16,402 nucleotides of DNA from Victivallales bacterium (lineage in GTDB: Bacteria > Verrucomicrobiota > Lentisphaeria > Oligosphaerales > Oligosphaeraceae). Below are positions 1 through 7,800 of the stretch, one piece after another (position 1 is the first letter of the stretch; each line of letters begins with the position of its first letter). The stretch is from contig CAAGGB010000232.1 in NCBI GenBank assembly GCA_900769285.1, positions 1-16,402 on the forward strand, in the 5' to 3' direction. A model generated the notes under the pieces. The model was given only the letters and a program-made list of their open reading frames with translations. It was not told where the DNA came from and made no database searches. Position numbers and translations under genes: made by a program.

Positions 1-90
1 CTCGTCACTCTCGTCACTCTCGTCACTCTCGTCACTTTTTTCCGCCTCGCTGCGCTCGGCGGCTTTCTTCTCTCGTCACTCTCGTCGCTT
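1..90. repeat. 9-bp tandem repeat CTCGTCACT
   Basis: Positions 1-36 are four perfect head-to-tail copies of CTCGTCACT, so the array may extend beyond the left edge. After a GC-rich interruption with a small inverted repeat (CCGCC at 42-46, GGCGG at 58-62), a further copy with a degenerate neighbour follows at about 72-89. No ribosome binding site or convincing reading frame goes with it. It looks like non-coding simple-sequence DNA in the intergenic space to the left of glnN. A repetitive C-terminus of a truncated gene cannot be excluded, because the unit length is a multiple of three. Confidence 0.8.
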
Positions 91-103
91 GCATCGCTTT
101 TCG

Positions 104-155
104 CCCGACGGCGAGGGTGCCGTCGGGATAGGTGCCGCTGTCGTGGCACTTTTTT
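104..155 (+). terminator. Probable intrinsic terminator of an unseen plus-strand gene
   Basis: Two consecutive hairpins are visible. The first is perfect: CCCGACGGC (104-112) pairs with GCCGTCGGG (119-127) around a 6-nt loop. The second, GTGCC (132-136) with GGCAC (145-149), is followed at once by six T residues (150-155), the layout of a Rho-independent terminator read rightward. The gene it would serve must lie left of the window. It would be convergent with glnN. Confidence 0.5.
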
Positions 156-169
156 CGCTTGAGTCGAGT

Positions 170-217
170 CAACAAGAAGCGCCCGCGATGGCTGGGGGAG
201 GCCATCGCGGGCGCTTG
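170..217 (-). terminator. Terminator of the glnK-amt-glnN operon
   Basis: A perfect 16-bp inverted repeat (177-192 with 201-216, loop TGGGGGAG) lies 45 bp beyond the glnN stop codon. Read leftward the stem is followed by CTTGTTGACTC, a modest T-rich tail. The stem is long and GC-rich enough to end transcription even with this weak tail. It could also protect the 3' end of the mRNA. Confidence 0.7.
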
Positions 218-261
218 CTATTTCAGGGAATGTTCAGCTTGCGGGAGGCTCCGCGTCTGCG

Positions 262-2355
262 TCAGTAGATGAAGAGCATCTCGCGGTACTTGGGCAGGGG
301 CCAGGCGGCGTCATCGACGATGCGCTCGAGTCCGTCGACGACCTTGCGGAGGTCGGCCATGGCCTTGACGACGCATCCTTCGCCGTCAAGGGCGATTTCG
401 AGGGCCTTCATGGCGCTGGTGAGCGCGGTGAGTCCTTCGGCGAGCTCGGTGCCCATGGCGTTGACGGCGGTGCAGTCGCCGGTGCCGGCGAGTGCGGCGT
501 ACTCCTTGGCGACGACGGGGCGGATGACGTTGCGGGCGAGTTCGAGTGCGATGCTGCCCTCGATGGCCAGGCGGCGCTCGTAGTCCTCGTGGAAGACCTC
601 GTAGCGCGAGACCATCTCGGCCTTGTTGAAGACGCCGTACTTCTCGAAGAGCGCCTGGTTGGCGGGGTCGAGGAGCGGCTTGATGGCGGCGGGGGTGTTG
701 GGGAGGTTGGGGAGTCCGCGCTTGGCGGCCTCGTCGAGCCATCCCTGCGTGTAGCCGTCGCCGTTGAAGATGACGCGCTTGTGGGCGAGGATTTCCTCCT
801 TGAGGAGCGCCTGGAGGCCGGCGTTGAAGTCGGCGGGGGTGAGTTTTTCGAGCTTGTCGCTGATGGCGTCCATGGCTTCGGCGACGATGGTGTTGAGGAC
901 CATGTTGACCTCGGCGCAGGACTGCGAGGAGCCCGGTGCGCGGAATTCGAACTTGTTGCCGGTGAAGGCGAAGGGCGAGGTGCGGTTGCGGTCGGTGGCA
1001 TCGCGCTTGAGGGGCGGGAGTGCATCGACGCCGATGCGGAGGAAGGCGGCCTTCTGGCAGGCGGAGGTGGTGCCGTCCTCGATTTGGCGGATGACGTCGG
1101 CGAGCTGTTCGCCGAGGAACATGGAGATGACGGCGGGCGGAGCCTCGTTGGCGCCGAGGCGGTGGTCGTTGCCGATGCCGGCGGTGGCGGCACGGAGGAT
1201 GTCGCTGTGGGTGTCGACAGCGTGGATGACGGCGGTGAGGACGGTGAGGAAGACGGCGTTCTCCTGCGGGTTGGAGCCCGGGTCGAGGAGGTTGCGCTTG
1301 CCGTAGGAGATGGCCCAGTTGTTGTGCTTGCCGGAGCCGTTGATGCCGGCGAAGGGCTTTTCATGGAGGAGGCAGACGAGTCCGAAGCGGTCGGCGGTCT
1401 GGCGGAGGACTTCCATGGTGAGCATGTTGTGGTCGACGGCGAGGTTGACGTCCTCGAAGATGGGCGCGAGCTCGAACTGGGCGGGCGCGACCTCGTTGTG
1501 GCGTGTCTTGGCGGGGATGCCGAGTTTCCAGAGCTCGTTCTCGACCTCGGTCATGAAGGCGGCGATGCGCGCGGGGATGCTGCCGAAGTAGTGGTCCTCG
1601 AGCTGCTGGTGCTTGGCGGGCGGGGCGCCGAAGAGGGTGCGGCCAGTCTGGAGAAGGTCAGGGCGCTGCAGGTAGAATTTCTTGTCGATGAGGAAGTACT
1701 CCTGTTCGGCGCCGAGGGTGACGGCGACGGGCTCCTCGGGCTGGTTGAAGCAGGCCATGAGTCGGACGACGGCCTTGCGGAGCACCTGGATGGAGCGGAG
1801 GAGGGGGGTCTTCTTGTCGAGGACCTCACCGGTGTAGGAGCAGAAGATGGTGGGGATGCAGAGGGTGGCGCCGTTGGCGTGGTGCTTGATGAAGGCGGGG
1901 CTGGTGGGGTCCCAGGCAGTGTAGCCGCGGGCCTCGAAGGTGCTGCGGAGGCCGCCGGAGGGGAAGCTGGAGGCGTCGGGCTCGCCGACGCTGAGCATCT
2001 TACCGGAGAATTCGAAGATGGCCTTTCCGGCGGAGAATTCGAGGAAGGAGTCGTGCTTTTCGGCGGTGCCGCCGGTGAGGGGCTGGAACCAGTGTGTGTA
2101 GTGGGTGGCACCTCTGGAGACGGCCCATTCCTTCATGGCGTTGGCGACCTCGTCGGCGATGCTGGGGTCGAGGGTCTGACGGCCGTTGATGGTGGCGATG
2201 AGCTTCTTGTAGGTGGCCTTGGAGAGGTGTGCGGCCATCTTGGCGGTGTCGAAGACGTCCTCGGCGAAGAAGTCGAGGACTTTGGCGCCCTGCGGTTCGC
2301 CGGCTGCGGGGAGTCGGTCTGAGATCTTGCAGATGGCATCGAATCTCTTTTGCAT
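262..2355 (-). CDS. glnN: Glutamine synthetase type III (GlnN family)
   Basis: This enzyme makes glutamine from glutamate, ammonia and ATP in the cytoplasm. The 697-residue length fits GSIII (about 700-730) rather than GSI or GSII (about 350-470). Visible motifs are the metal-site strand GAEQEYFLID (215-224), RHNEVAPAQFELAPIFE (285-301), the ATP/substrate stretch NGSGKHNNWAIS (339-350), and FEFRAPGSS further on. The GSIII-typical N-terminal block with SFPSGGLRSTFEARGYTAWDP (130-150) is complete. The start is supported by AGGAG nine bases upstream on the minus strand. It is the last gene of the P-II/Amt/GS operon, so it probably shares the sigma-54 promoter upstream of glnK. The 206-bp gap to amt contains a strong RNA stem that might set its expression separately. 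I see no frameshift and no missing core motif. Confidence 0.96.
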   Translation of the reverse strand: MQKRFDAICKISDRLPAAGEPQGAKVLDFFAEDVFDTAKMAAHLSKATYKKLIATINGRQTLDPSIADEVANAMKEWAVSRGATHYTHWFQPLTGGTAEKHDSFLEFSAGKAIFEFSGKMLSVGEPDASSFPSGGLRSTFEARGYTAWDPTSPAFIKHHANGATLCIPTIFCSYTGEVLDKKTPLLRSIQVLRKAVVRLMACFNQPEEPVAVTLGAEQEYFLIDKKFYLQRPDLLQTGRTLFGAPPAKHQQLEDHYFGSIPARIAAFMTEVENELWKLGIPAKTRHNEVAPAQFELAPIFEDVNLAVDHNMLTMEVLRQTADRFGLVCLLHEKPFAGINGSGKHNNWAISYGKRNLLDPGSNPQENAVFLTVLTAVIHAVDTHSDILRAATAGIGNDHRLGANEAPPAVISMFLGEQLADVIRQIEDGTTSACQKAAFLRIGVDALPPLKRDATDRNRTSPFAFTGNKFEFRAPGSSQSCAEVNMVLNTIVAEAMDAISDKLEKLTPADFNAGLQALLKEEILAHKRVIFNGDGYTQGWLDEAAKRGLPNLPNTPAAIKPLLDPANQALFEKYGVFNKAEMVSRYEVFHEDYERRLAIEGSIALELARNVIRPVVAKEYAALAGTGDCTAVNAMGTELAEGLTALTSAMKALEIALDGEGCVVKAMADLRKVVDGLERIVDDAAWPLPKYREMLFIY

Positions 2356-2454
2356 GGTTGGTGTCTCCTTGAGCGTGGTCTTGGTGCTCGTTGATGGTTG
2401 CTTCGGAGTGCTGTTGAGTTGTGTGTCGTTGAAGGTCTGGGGTGCCTGGCCTTT

Positions 2455-2535
2455 CCCGTCCGTCCCCCCTGGTCCGTTCCGCGGAGTTGGTCAGTGTCTC
2501 TGCGGGCGGGACGTTGTGTGTGGGGGGCGGACGGG
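2455..2535 (-). other. Long-range 14-bp GC-rich stem between amt and glnN
   Basis: The 206-bp amt-glnN gap contains no gene. CCCGTCCGTCCCCCC (2455-2469) pairs with GGGGGGCGGACGGG (2522-2535), giving 8 + 6 base pairs with one bulged base and enclosing 52 nt. On the minus-strand transcript the stem lies just after the amt stop and about 100 nt before glnN. No U run follows, so it is not a standard intrinsic terminator. It might be an mRNA-stability element, a processing site or a translation-control structure; I cannot tell which. I recognise no known riboswitch consensus here. Confidence 0.5.
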
Positions 2536-2561
2536 TGGCGTCAGCCGTGGTCAGGCCGGCA

Positions 2562-3872
2562 TTACATGTTGCTGAAGAATTGGAAGCCGGGATAGGCTTC
2601 GGCGGCGTGCTCGGAGAGGTCGAGGCCGCGGAGCTCCTCCTCGGCGGTGACGCGGATGCCGAAGAGCTTCTTCATGACGAAGAAGATGGCGAAGGAGGAG
2701 ACGAAGGAGACGGCGCCGATGGCGGCGGCTCCGATGAGCTGCGTGGTGAACGTGTAGTCGGGGTTGAAGCTGAAGATGCCGACGGCGAGGGTGCCCCAGA
2801 CGCCGTTGACGAGGTGGACGGAGAGGGCACCAACGGGGTCGTCGAGGCAGAGCTTGTCGAAGAGGAGGACGGCGAAGACGACGAGGACGCCGGCGACAGC
2901 GCCGATGATGGTGGCGGAGGTGACGCTCACGCAGTCGGCTCCGGCGGTGATGCCGACGAGGCCGGCGAGGCAGCCGTTGAGGGTCATGGAGAGGTCAGGG
3001 TGCTTGAGAAGGAGCTTGCCGGTGATCATGCTGGTGACCAGCGCGGCGGAGGCGGCGATCATGGTGTTGACGAGGGAGAGTGAGACGACCTCGGGGTCGG
3101 CGTTGAGGGCGGAGGCGCCGTTGAAGCCGAACCATCCGAACCAGAGGAGGAAGACGCCGATGGTGGCGATGGGCATGTTGTGGCCCATGATGGGCATGGC
3201 CTTGCCGTCGACGTACTTGCCGATGCGGGGACCGAGGAGCATGATGCCGGAGAGTGCGGCCCAGCCGCCGACGGAGTGGACGAAGGTGGAGCCGGCGAAG
3301 TCATGGAAGTTCATGTCGGCGAGCCAGCCGCCGCCCCAGCCCCAGGAGCCGACGAGCGGGTAGACCAGCGTGACGTAGATGGCGGTGAAGATGAGGTAGC
3401 TGGAGAGCTTGATGCGCTCGGCGACGGCGCCGCTGACGATGGTGGCGGCGGTGGCGGCGAACATGCCCTGGAAGAAGAAGTCCGTCCAGTAGGTGTAGTT
3501 GCCGTTGTTGTAGTCGATGGCGGCGCCTTCAGGGCAGTGGAGCCCGAAGCCGGCGAAGCCGAAGAACTTGCCGCAGAGCCAGGAGGTTCCCGGATACATG
3601 AGGGCGAAGCCGCAGATGGCGTAGGTGAGGAAGCCGATGGCGGGTGTCAGGGTGTTCTTGAAGAGGATGTTGTTGCAGTTCTTGGCCCGCGCGAGTCCGG
3701 ACTCGACGCAGGCGAAGCCGAGGTGCATGATGAAGACCAGGCAGCCGCCCAGCATCACCCACAGGTTGTTCACGGCGAACATCGCCTCGCTCGGCTTGGC
3801 CGGCGCCGCCGCCTCCTCGCCCAGGGCGCACAGCGACAGCGCCACGAGCATCATGGTCAGTAGTCTTTTCAT
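2562..3872 (-). CDS. amt: Ammonium transporter, Amt family
   Basis: This is an inner-membrane ammonium channel, trimeric in its family. The 436 residues start with a signal-like hydrophobic stretch (about 4-18) followed by Ala/Pro-rich residues, as in Amt proteins with a cleaved N-terminus; about eleven further membrane spans follow. The family core is intact: the DFFFQ...ATAATIVSGAVAER segment (131-153), ammonium-site Asp in DFAGST (191-196), and the pore twin histidines, His199 in FVHSVGG and His353 in SVHLVNG. The cytoplasmic tail VTAEEELRGLDLSEHAAEAY (408-427) matches the conserved Amt C-terminus. The start has AGGAG upstream. The P-II gene lies 82 bp upstream, the classic glnK-amtB pairing, so direct gating by that P-II protein is a reasonable inference. 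Expression is expected under nitrogen limitation from the operon's sigma-54 promoter. Confidence 0.96.
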   Translation of the reverse strand: MKRLLTMMLVALSLCALGEEAAAPAKPSEAMFAVNNLWVMLGGCLVFIMHLGFACVESGLARAKNCNNILFKNTLTPAIGFLTYAICGFALMYPGTSWLCGKFFGFAGFGLHCPEGAAIDYNNGNYTYWTDFFFQGMFAATAATIVSGAVAERIKLSSYLIFTAIYVTLVYPLVGSWGWGGGWLADMNFHDFAGSTFVHSVGGWAALSGIMLLGPRIGKYVDGKAMPIMGHNMPIATIGVFLLWFGWFGFNGASALNADPEVVSLSLVNTMIAASAALVTSMITGKLLLKHPDLSMTLNGCLAGLVGITAGADCVSVTSATIIGAVAGVLVVFAVLLFDKLCLDDPVGALSVHLVNGVWGTLAVGIFSFNPDYTFTTQLIGAAAIGAVSFVSSFAIFFVMKKLFGIRVTAEEELRGLDLSEHAAEAYPGFQFFSNM

Positions 3873-3954
3873 GTTCTTCTTGCTCCTAGTTGGGGGATTG
3901 CGTTGTACAGGGTTCCGTGTGTCGTCTCTTTTGCCGTTGATGCCGTCTGGCAGG

Positions 3955-4296
3955 TCAGCCTATGGCCTCCGAGCCACGCTCGCCGGTGCGGATGCGGATG
4001 CACTCCTCCATCGGAAGCACGAAGATCTTGCCGTCTCCAATGTGACCCGTCCGCGCGCCTTCGCAGATGCCCTCAATCGTGGCCTCGACGAAATCGTCGT
4101 TCACCGCGATGGCCAGACGCACCTTCTTCAGCAGGTTGACCTCGCGGAGCACGCCGCGGTAGGTCTCCATGTAGCCCTGCTGACGGCCACAGCCCAGCGC
4201 GTTGCTGGCCGAGATCTTGAAAATCTGACGCTTGTAGAGCGCTTGCTTCACGGGATTGAGCCGCTCCGGTTGGATGTAGGCGATGATCAGCTTCAT
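3955..4296 (-). CDS. glnK: P-II family nitrogen regulator (GlnK-like), lacking Tyr51
   Basis: This is a 113-residue cytoplasmic trimeric signal protein that binds ATP/ADP and 2-oxoglutarate and acts on partners such as Amt. I chose the start MKLIIAYIQP because it gives the usual 112-113 residues, has GAGGA about 10 bases upstream, and lies downstream of the sigma-54 promoter; a longer in-frame start would lie above that promoter. Ligand residues are kept: Arg38-Gln39, Lys58, Lys90 in GDGKIF, Arg101 and Arg103 in RIRTGE. The T-loop reads GYMETYRGVLREVNLLKK: Tyr46 is present, but position 51, the uridylylated or adenylylated Tyr of enterobacterial and actinobacterial proteins, is Arg, and position 49, the cyanobacterial phospho-Ser, is Val. 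Signalling is therefore probably through ligand binding alone. It is first gene of the operon with amt and glnN. glnB versus glnK naming rests on the amt neighbour. Confidence 0.95.
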   Translation of the reverse strand: MKLIIAYIQPERLNPVKQALYKRQIFKISASNALGCGRQQGYMETYRGVLREVNLLKKVRLAIAVNDDFVEATIEGICEGARTGHIGDGKIFVLPMEECIRIRTGERGSEAIG

Positions 4297-4391
4297 GAGT
4301 TCTGATTCCTCTCTTGCTCCCTGAATTGGCCAGGCGGTGTCACCATCCAGGATAGCCACGTTCTGTTGCTTCCGCCTGTTGATTAGCATCC

Positions 4392-4409
4392 TAGCAGAGA
4401 ACGTGCCAA
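4392..4409 (-). promoter_or_regulatory. Sigma-54 promoter of glnK-amt-glnN
   Basis: On the minus strand the sequence is TTGGCACGTTCTCTGCTA. It has the -24 GG (4407-4406) and the -12 GC (4395-4394) separated by exactly 10 nt, and TTGGCACG is the consensus -24 block. The -12 block is CTGCT instead of TTGCT. The -12 GC lies about 97 nt before the glnK start, leaving a leader of roughly 85 nt. Sigma-54 promoters need an enhancer-binding protein such as NtrC, and none is encoded in this window. Confidence 0.82.
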
Positions 4410-4494
4410 CTTTTCCCGGACAGACCGCCAGGGCAGCAGCCAATGGCCAGATGCCCTCACCCCCTCCCTATACCAAATTCAAGCCGACGAAAAA

Positions 4495-4664
4495 TTCTCC
4501 CCCAGGCTGTTTCCCGGGAGAACCGACAAACAGGACAAACCATGACAAAGCTGGAAGGTTTTACACTTTTGGTGAGGGGAGGAGGTCTATCTTGCGACAA
4601 AAATGTAAAAATTGGGGCAGGTTTGAGAGGGCAAAAGACAGGGCGGACAGCAAAAAACGACAAA
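4495..4664. promoter_or_regulatory. Candidate shared enhancer region between divergent sigma-54 promoters
   Basis: The space between the two promoters (4410-4725) holds no credible gene. Two kinds of repeated element are visible. One is a dyad, TTCTCCC (4495-4501) with GGGAGAA (4516-4522). The other is five copies of GACAAA at 4525, 4534, 4544, 4596 and 4659; the first three are 9-10 bp apart, about one helical turn. The region is also more A-rich than its surroundings. Enhancer-binding-protein sites are expected 80-150 bp upstream of sigma-54 promoters, and these elements lie at such distances from one or other promoter. I do not see a classic enterobacterial NtrC site. Confidence 0.4.
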
Positions 4665-4725
4665 TTTGTAATTTTTGACGGGTAGGAAGAGGGTGTGTGG
4701 TGTTGCCGGCGTGTTTCTGTCTGAC

Positions 4726-4742
4726 TTGGCATGTTTTCTGCT
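4726..4742 (+). promoter_or_regulatory. Sigma-54 promoter of gltB-gltD-asnB
   Basis: TTGGCATGTTTTCTGCT has the -24 GG (4728-4729) and -12 GC (4740-4741) with 10 nt between. Over 18 positions it matches the divergent glnK promoter at 15, including the same CTGCT variant at -12. The -12 GC is about 103 nt before the gltB start, so the leader is about 90 nt, similar to that of the opposite operon. This indicates joint control of ammonium uptake/fixation and glutamate synthesis. Confidence 0.8.
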
Positions 4743-4844
4743 TGAGTTTTTTTGTCACGTGAAGTCAAAGAAGTGGATACCAGGTTCATCAAGAGTCAGG
4801 AATCCCCGAGTTGAGCATCAGAAGAATGCGAAGGAGAAGACAGG

Positions 4845-7800
4845 ATGCCATCGTCATCAGAAGAGCGACAGCGTAGCCTCGCCGTGCCAGCGGATGAGGG
4901 ATTGTATCAGTTTCGGAACGAGCATGACGCGTGCGGCGTGGGCATGGTGGCGAATTTGGATGGCCATGCGGACCACGGGATAGTGGAGAAGGGTCTGACG
5001 ATACTGTGCCGTCTGCTGCATCGAGGCGCGGCGGGGAGCGATCCCCGTTCGGGTGATGGCGCGGGCATTCTGACAGTGATACCGCATGAGTTTTTCAACC
5101 GTGCGTTTGGCGGCGTGTTGCCGGCGTCGGGTCAGTATGCGATAGGGATGCTGTTCAACGGCGTTGGGGAGGAGCTGCTGCTGGAGCGTGTGATCGCGGA
5201 GGAGGGCTGCCGCGTGCTGGGCTGGCGTGAGGTTCCGCAGGACAAGTCGGAGCTGGGCGAGGTGGCCCGTGCGAGCTGTCCGGTGATTCGTCAGATAGCG
5301 GTGGCGGCGTCCGGGCCTGCGGTGACGCAGGCGGAGCTGGAGCGTCGTGTGTTCGTGATACGTCGTCGGCTGGAGAAGGAGCTGCTGGACGGGTATTTCC
5401 CGAGCTTCAGCACGCGGACGATTGTGTACAAGGGTCTGATGCTGGCGCCGCAGATACAGGCGTTCTACAGCGACCTGGCGGATCCTGCGTTTGTGTCGCC
5501 GCTGGCGCTGGTGCATCAGCGTTACAGCACGAACACGTTTCCGACGTGGAAGCTGGCGCATCCGTTCCGGTATCTGGCGCACAACGGCGAGATCAACACG
5601 CTTCGCGGCAACCTGAACCACGCCCGGACGCGCGAGGCGTTTTTGCGGTCGGAGCTGTTCGGGACGGATTTGGCGAAGGTGCTGCCGCTGATTGACGAGA
5701 ACCAGAACGACTCGGCGTGCCTGGACAACATGGCGGAGCTGCTGGTGCTGGGCGGCCGCTGGCTGCCGCATGCGATGATGATGCTGATACCGCAGGCGTG
5801 GGGCGTGAACTACCACATGGGGAAGGACATCCGCGGGTTCTACGACTACCATTCGTCGCTGATGGAGCCCTGGGATGGGCCGGCGGCGGTGACGTTCACG
5901 GACGGCATTGGCGCCGGCGCGATGCTGGACCGGAACGGCCTGCGTCCGGCGCGGTACTCGCTGACGCGCGACGGTCTGTTTGTGCTGGCGTCGGAGACGG
6001 GCGTGCTGGATCTGGCGCCGTCGGAGGTGGTGCGCCGCGGCCGTCTGCGTCCGGGTGAGATCCTGTGGTGCGACCTGTCGTCGCACCGGCTGATACTGGA
6101 CACGGAGCTGAAGAGCGGGATTGCGCGTCAGCGCCCGTATCGTCGCTGGGCGCAGGAGAGCAAGTTGCCGGTGACGGGCATGTTCGACTCGATTGCGCCG
6201 GCGCGGGACATCAGCGACGTGCGTGAGCGCCAGCGGCTGTTTGGCTGGACGCAGGAGGACATCGAGCTGATACTGCGTCCGATGGCGCAGACGGGGCATG
6301 AGCCGGTGGGCTCGATGGGCAACGACGCGCCGCTGGCGGTGCTGTCGAAGCGTCCGCAGTTGCTGTTCAACTACTTCAAGCAGCGTTTCGCGCAGGTGAC
6401 GAACCCGCCGATTGACCCGATACGCGAGGAGCTGGTGATGAGCCTGACGACGTACATCGGGAACCAGGGCGACATTCTGTCGGAGGAGGCGCACCGTGCG
6501 AGCATCATCCGTCTGGCGCGTCCGGTGCTGACGGACGAGGATTTGGCGCGTCTGCTGGTGATGGAGAAGCCGCGTGTGGCGGTGTCGTGCCTGCCGCTGG
6601 CGTGGACGGACGACCTGGAGTCGGCGCTGGAGACGCTGCGGTCGGACGCGGTGTCGGCGGTTCGTGACGGCGCGAACGTGCTGTTGCTGAGCGACCGCGA
6701 GTTGCCTGACGGGACGCTGCCGCTGCCGTCGCTGCTGGCGGTGTCGGCGGTGAACCGTGCGCTGACGGTGGCGGGTCTGCGGCCGTCGGTGGGCATCATC
6801 GTGCAGACGGGCGAGGCCCGCGAGGTGATGCACTACGCGCTGCTGCTGGGCTATGGCGCGACGGCGGTTCATCCGTATCTGGCGCTGGCGTCGGTGGTGG
6901 AGCTGGCGCTGCACGGCGACCCGGCGAAGGCGACGGAGAACTACATCACGGCGATAGACAAGGGTCTGCTGAAGGTGATGTCGAAGATGGGCATCTCGAC
7001 GCTGCGGAGCTACCGTTCGGCGCAGATGTTCGAGGCGGTCGGCCTGGGTCGCGAGCTGGTGGAGGAGTACTTCACGGGGACGCCGTCGGCGATAGGCGGC
7101 ATTGGCCTGGCGGAGATTGCGGCCGAGGTGAAGGCGCGTGTGGTGCCGTGCCTGTCGGCGGGTCCGGACACGCCGTTGCCTGCGGGCGGCGCGTACCGTT
7201 GGCGCGCGACGGGCGAGCGTCACCTGGTGTCGCCGCAGGGCGTGTGCCTGCTGCACAAGGCGGTTCGCGAGAACGACCTGTCGAGCTATCAGGCGTTTGC
7301 GTCGGCCATCAACTCCCCGGAGGAGCCGGTGACGCTGCGCGATCTGTTCCGTTTCCGGAGGTCGGCCTCGCCGTTGCCGCTGGAGGAGGTTGAGTCGACG
7401 GAGGCGATTCTGCATCACTTTGTGTCGGGCGCGATGAGTCTGGGCGCGCTGAGCCCGGAGGCGCATGAGGCGATTGCGCTGGCGATGAACCGCATCGGGT
7501 GCATGAGCAACTCGGGCGAGGGCGGCGAGGGGCCGGAGCGCGACGTGCCGACGGCCGCCGGCGAGAACCGCGCGAGCGCCATCCGTCAGGTGGCCTCCGG
7601 ACGCTTCGGCGTGACGGTCAGCTATCTCGCCCATGCCCGCGACCTCCAGATCAAGATGGCGCAGGGCGCGAAGCCCGGCGAGGGCGGACAGCTCCCCGGC
7701 GACAAGGTCGACGAGGAGATTGCCCGGACGCGGCACGCGACGCCGCATGTGACGCTGATTTCGCCGCCGCCGCACCATGACATCTACTCGATTGAGGACT

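Noticed and set aside
2356..2561. A known glutamine riboswitch (glnA or downstream-peptide motif)
   Set aside because: I could not match the conserved core of either motif; only the long stem is supported.
4297..4443. A longer P-II start at 4443
   Set aside because: It would add 49 residues with no family match and would begin upstream of the sigma-54 promoter at 4409-4392. The 4296 start has a ribosome binding site and gives the standard length.
4410..4725. A small gene or tRNA in the divergent gap
   Set aside because: Short open frames here have no ribosome binding site or family resemblance, and no cloverleaf pattern was seen.
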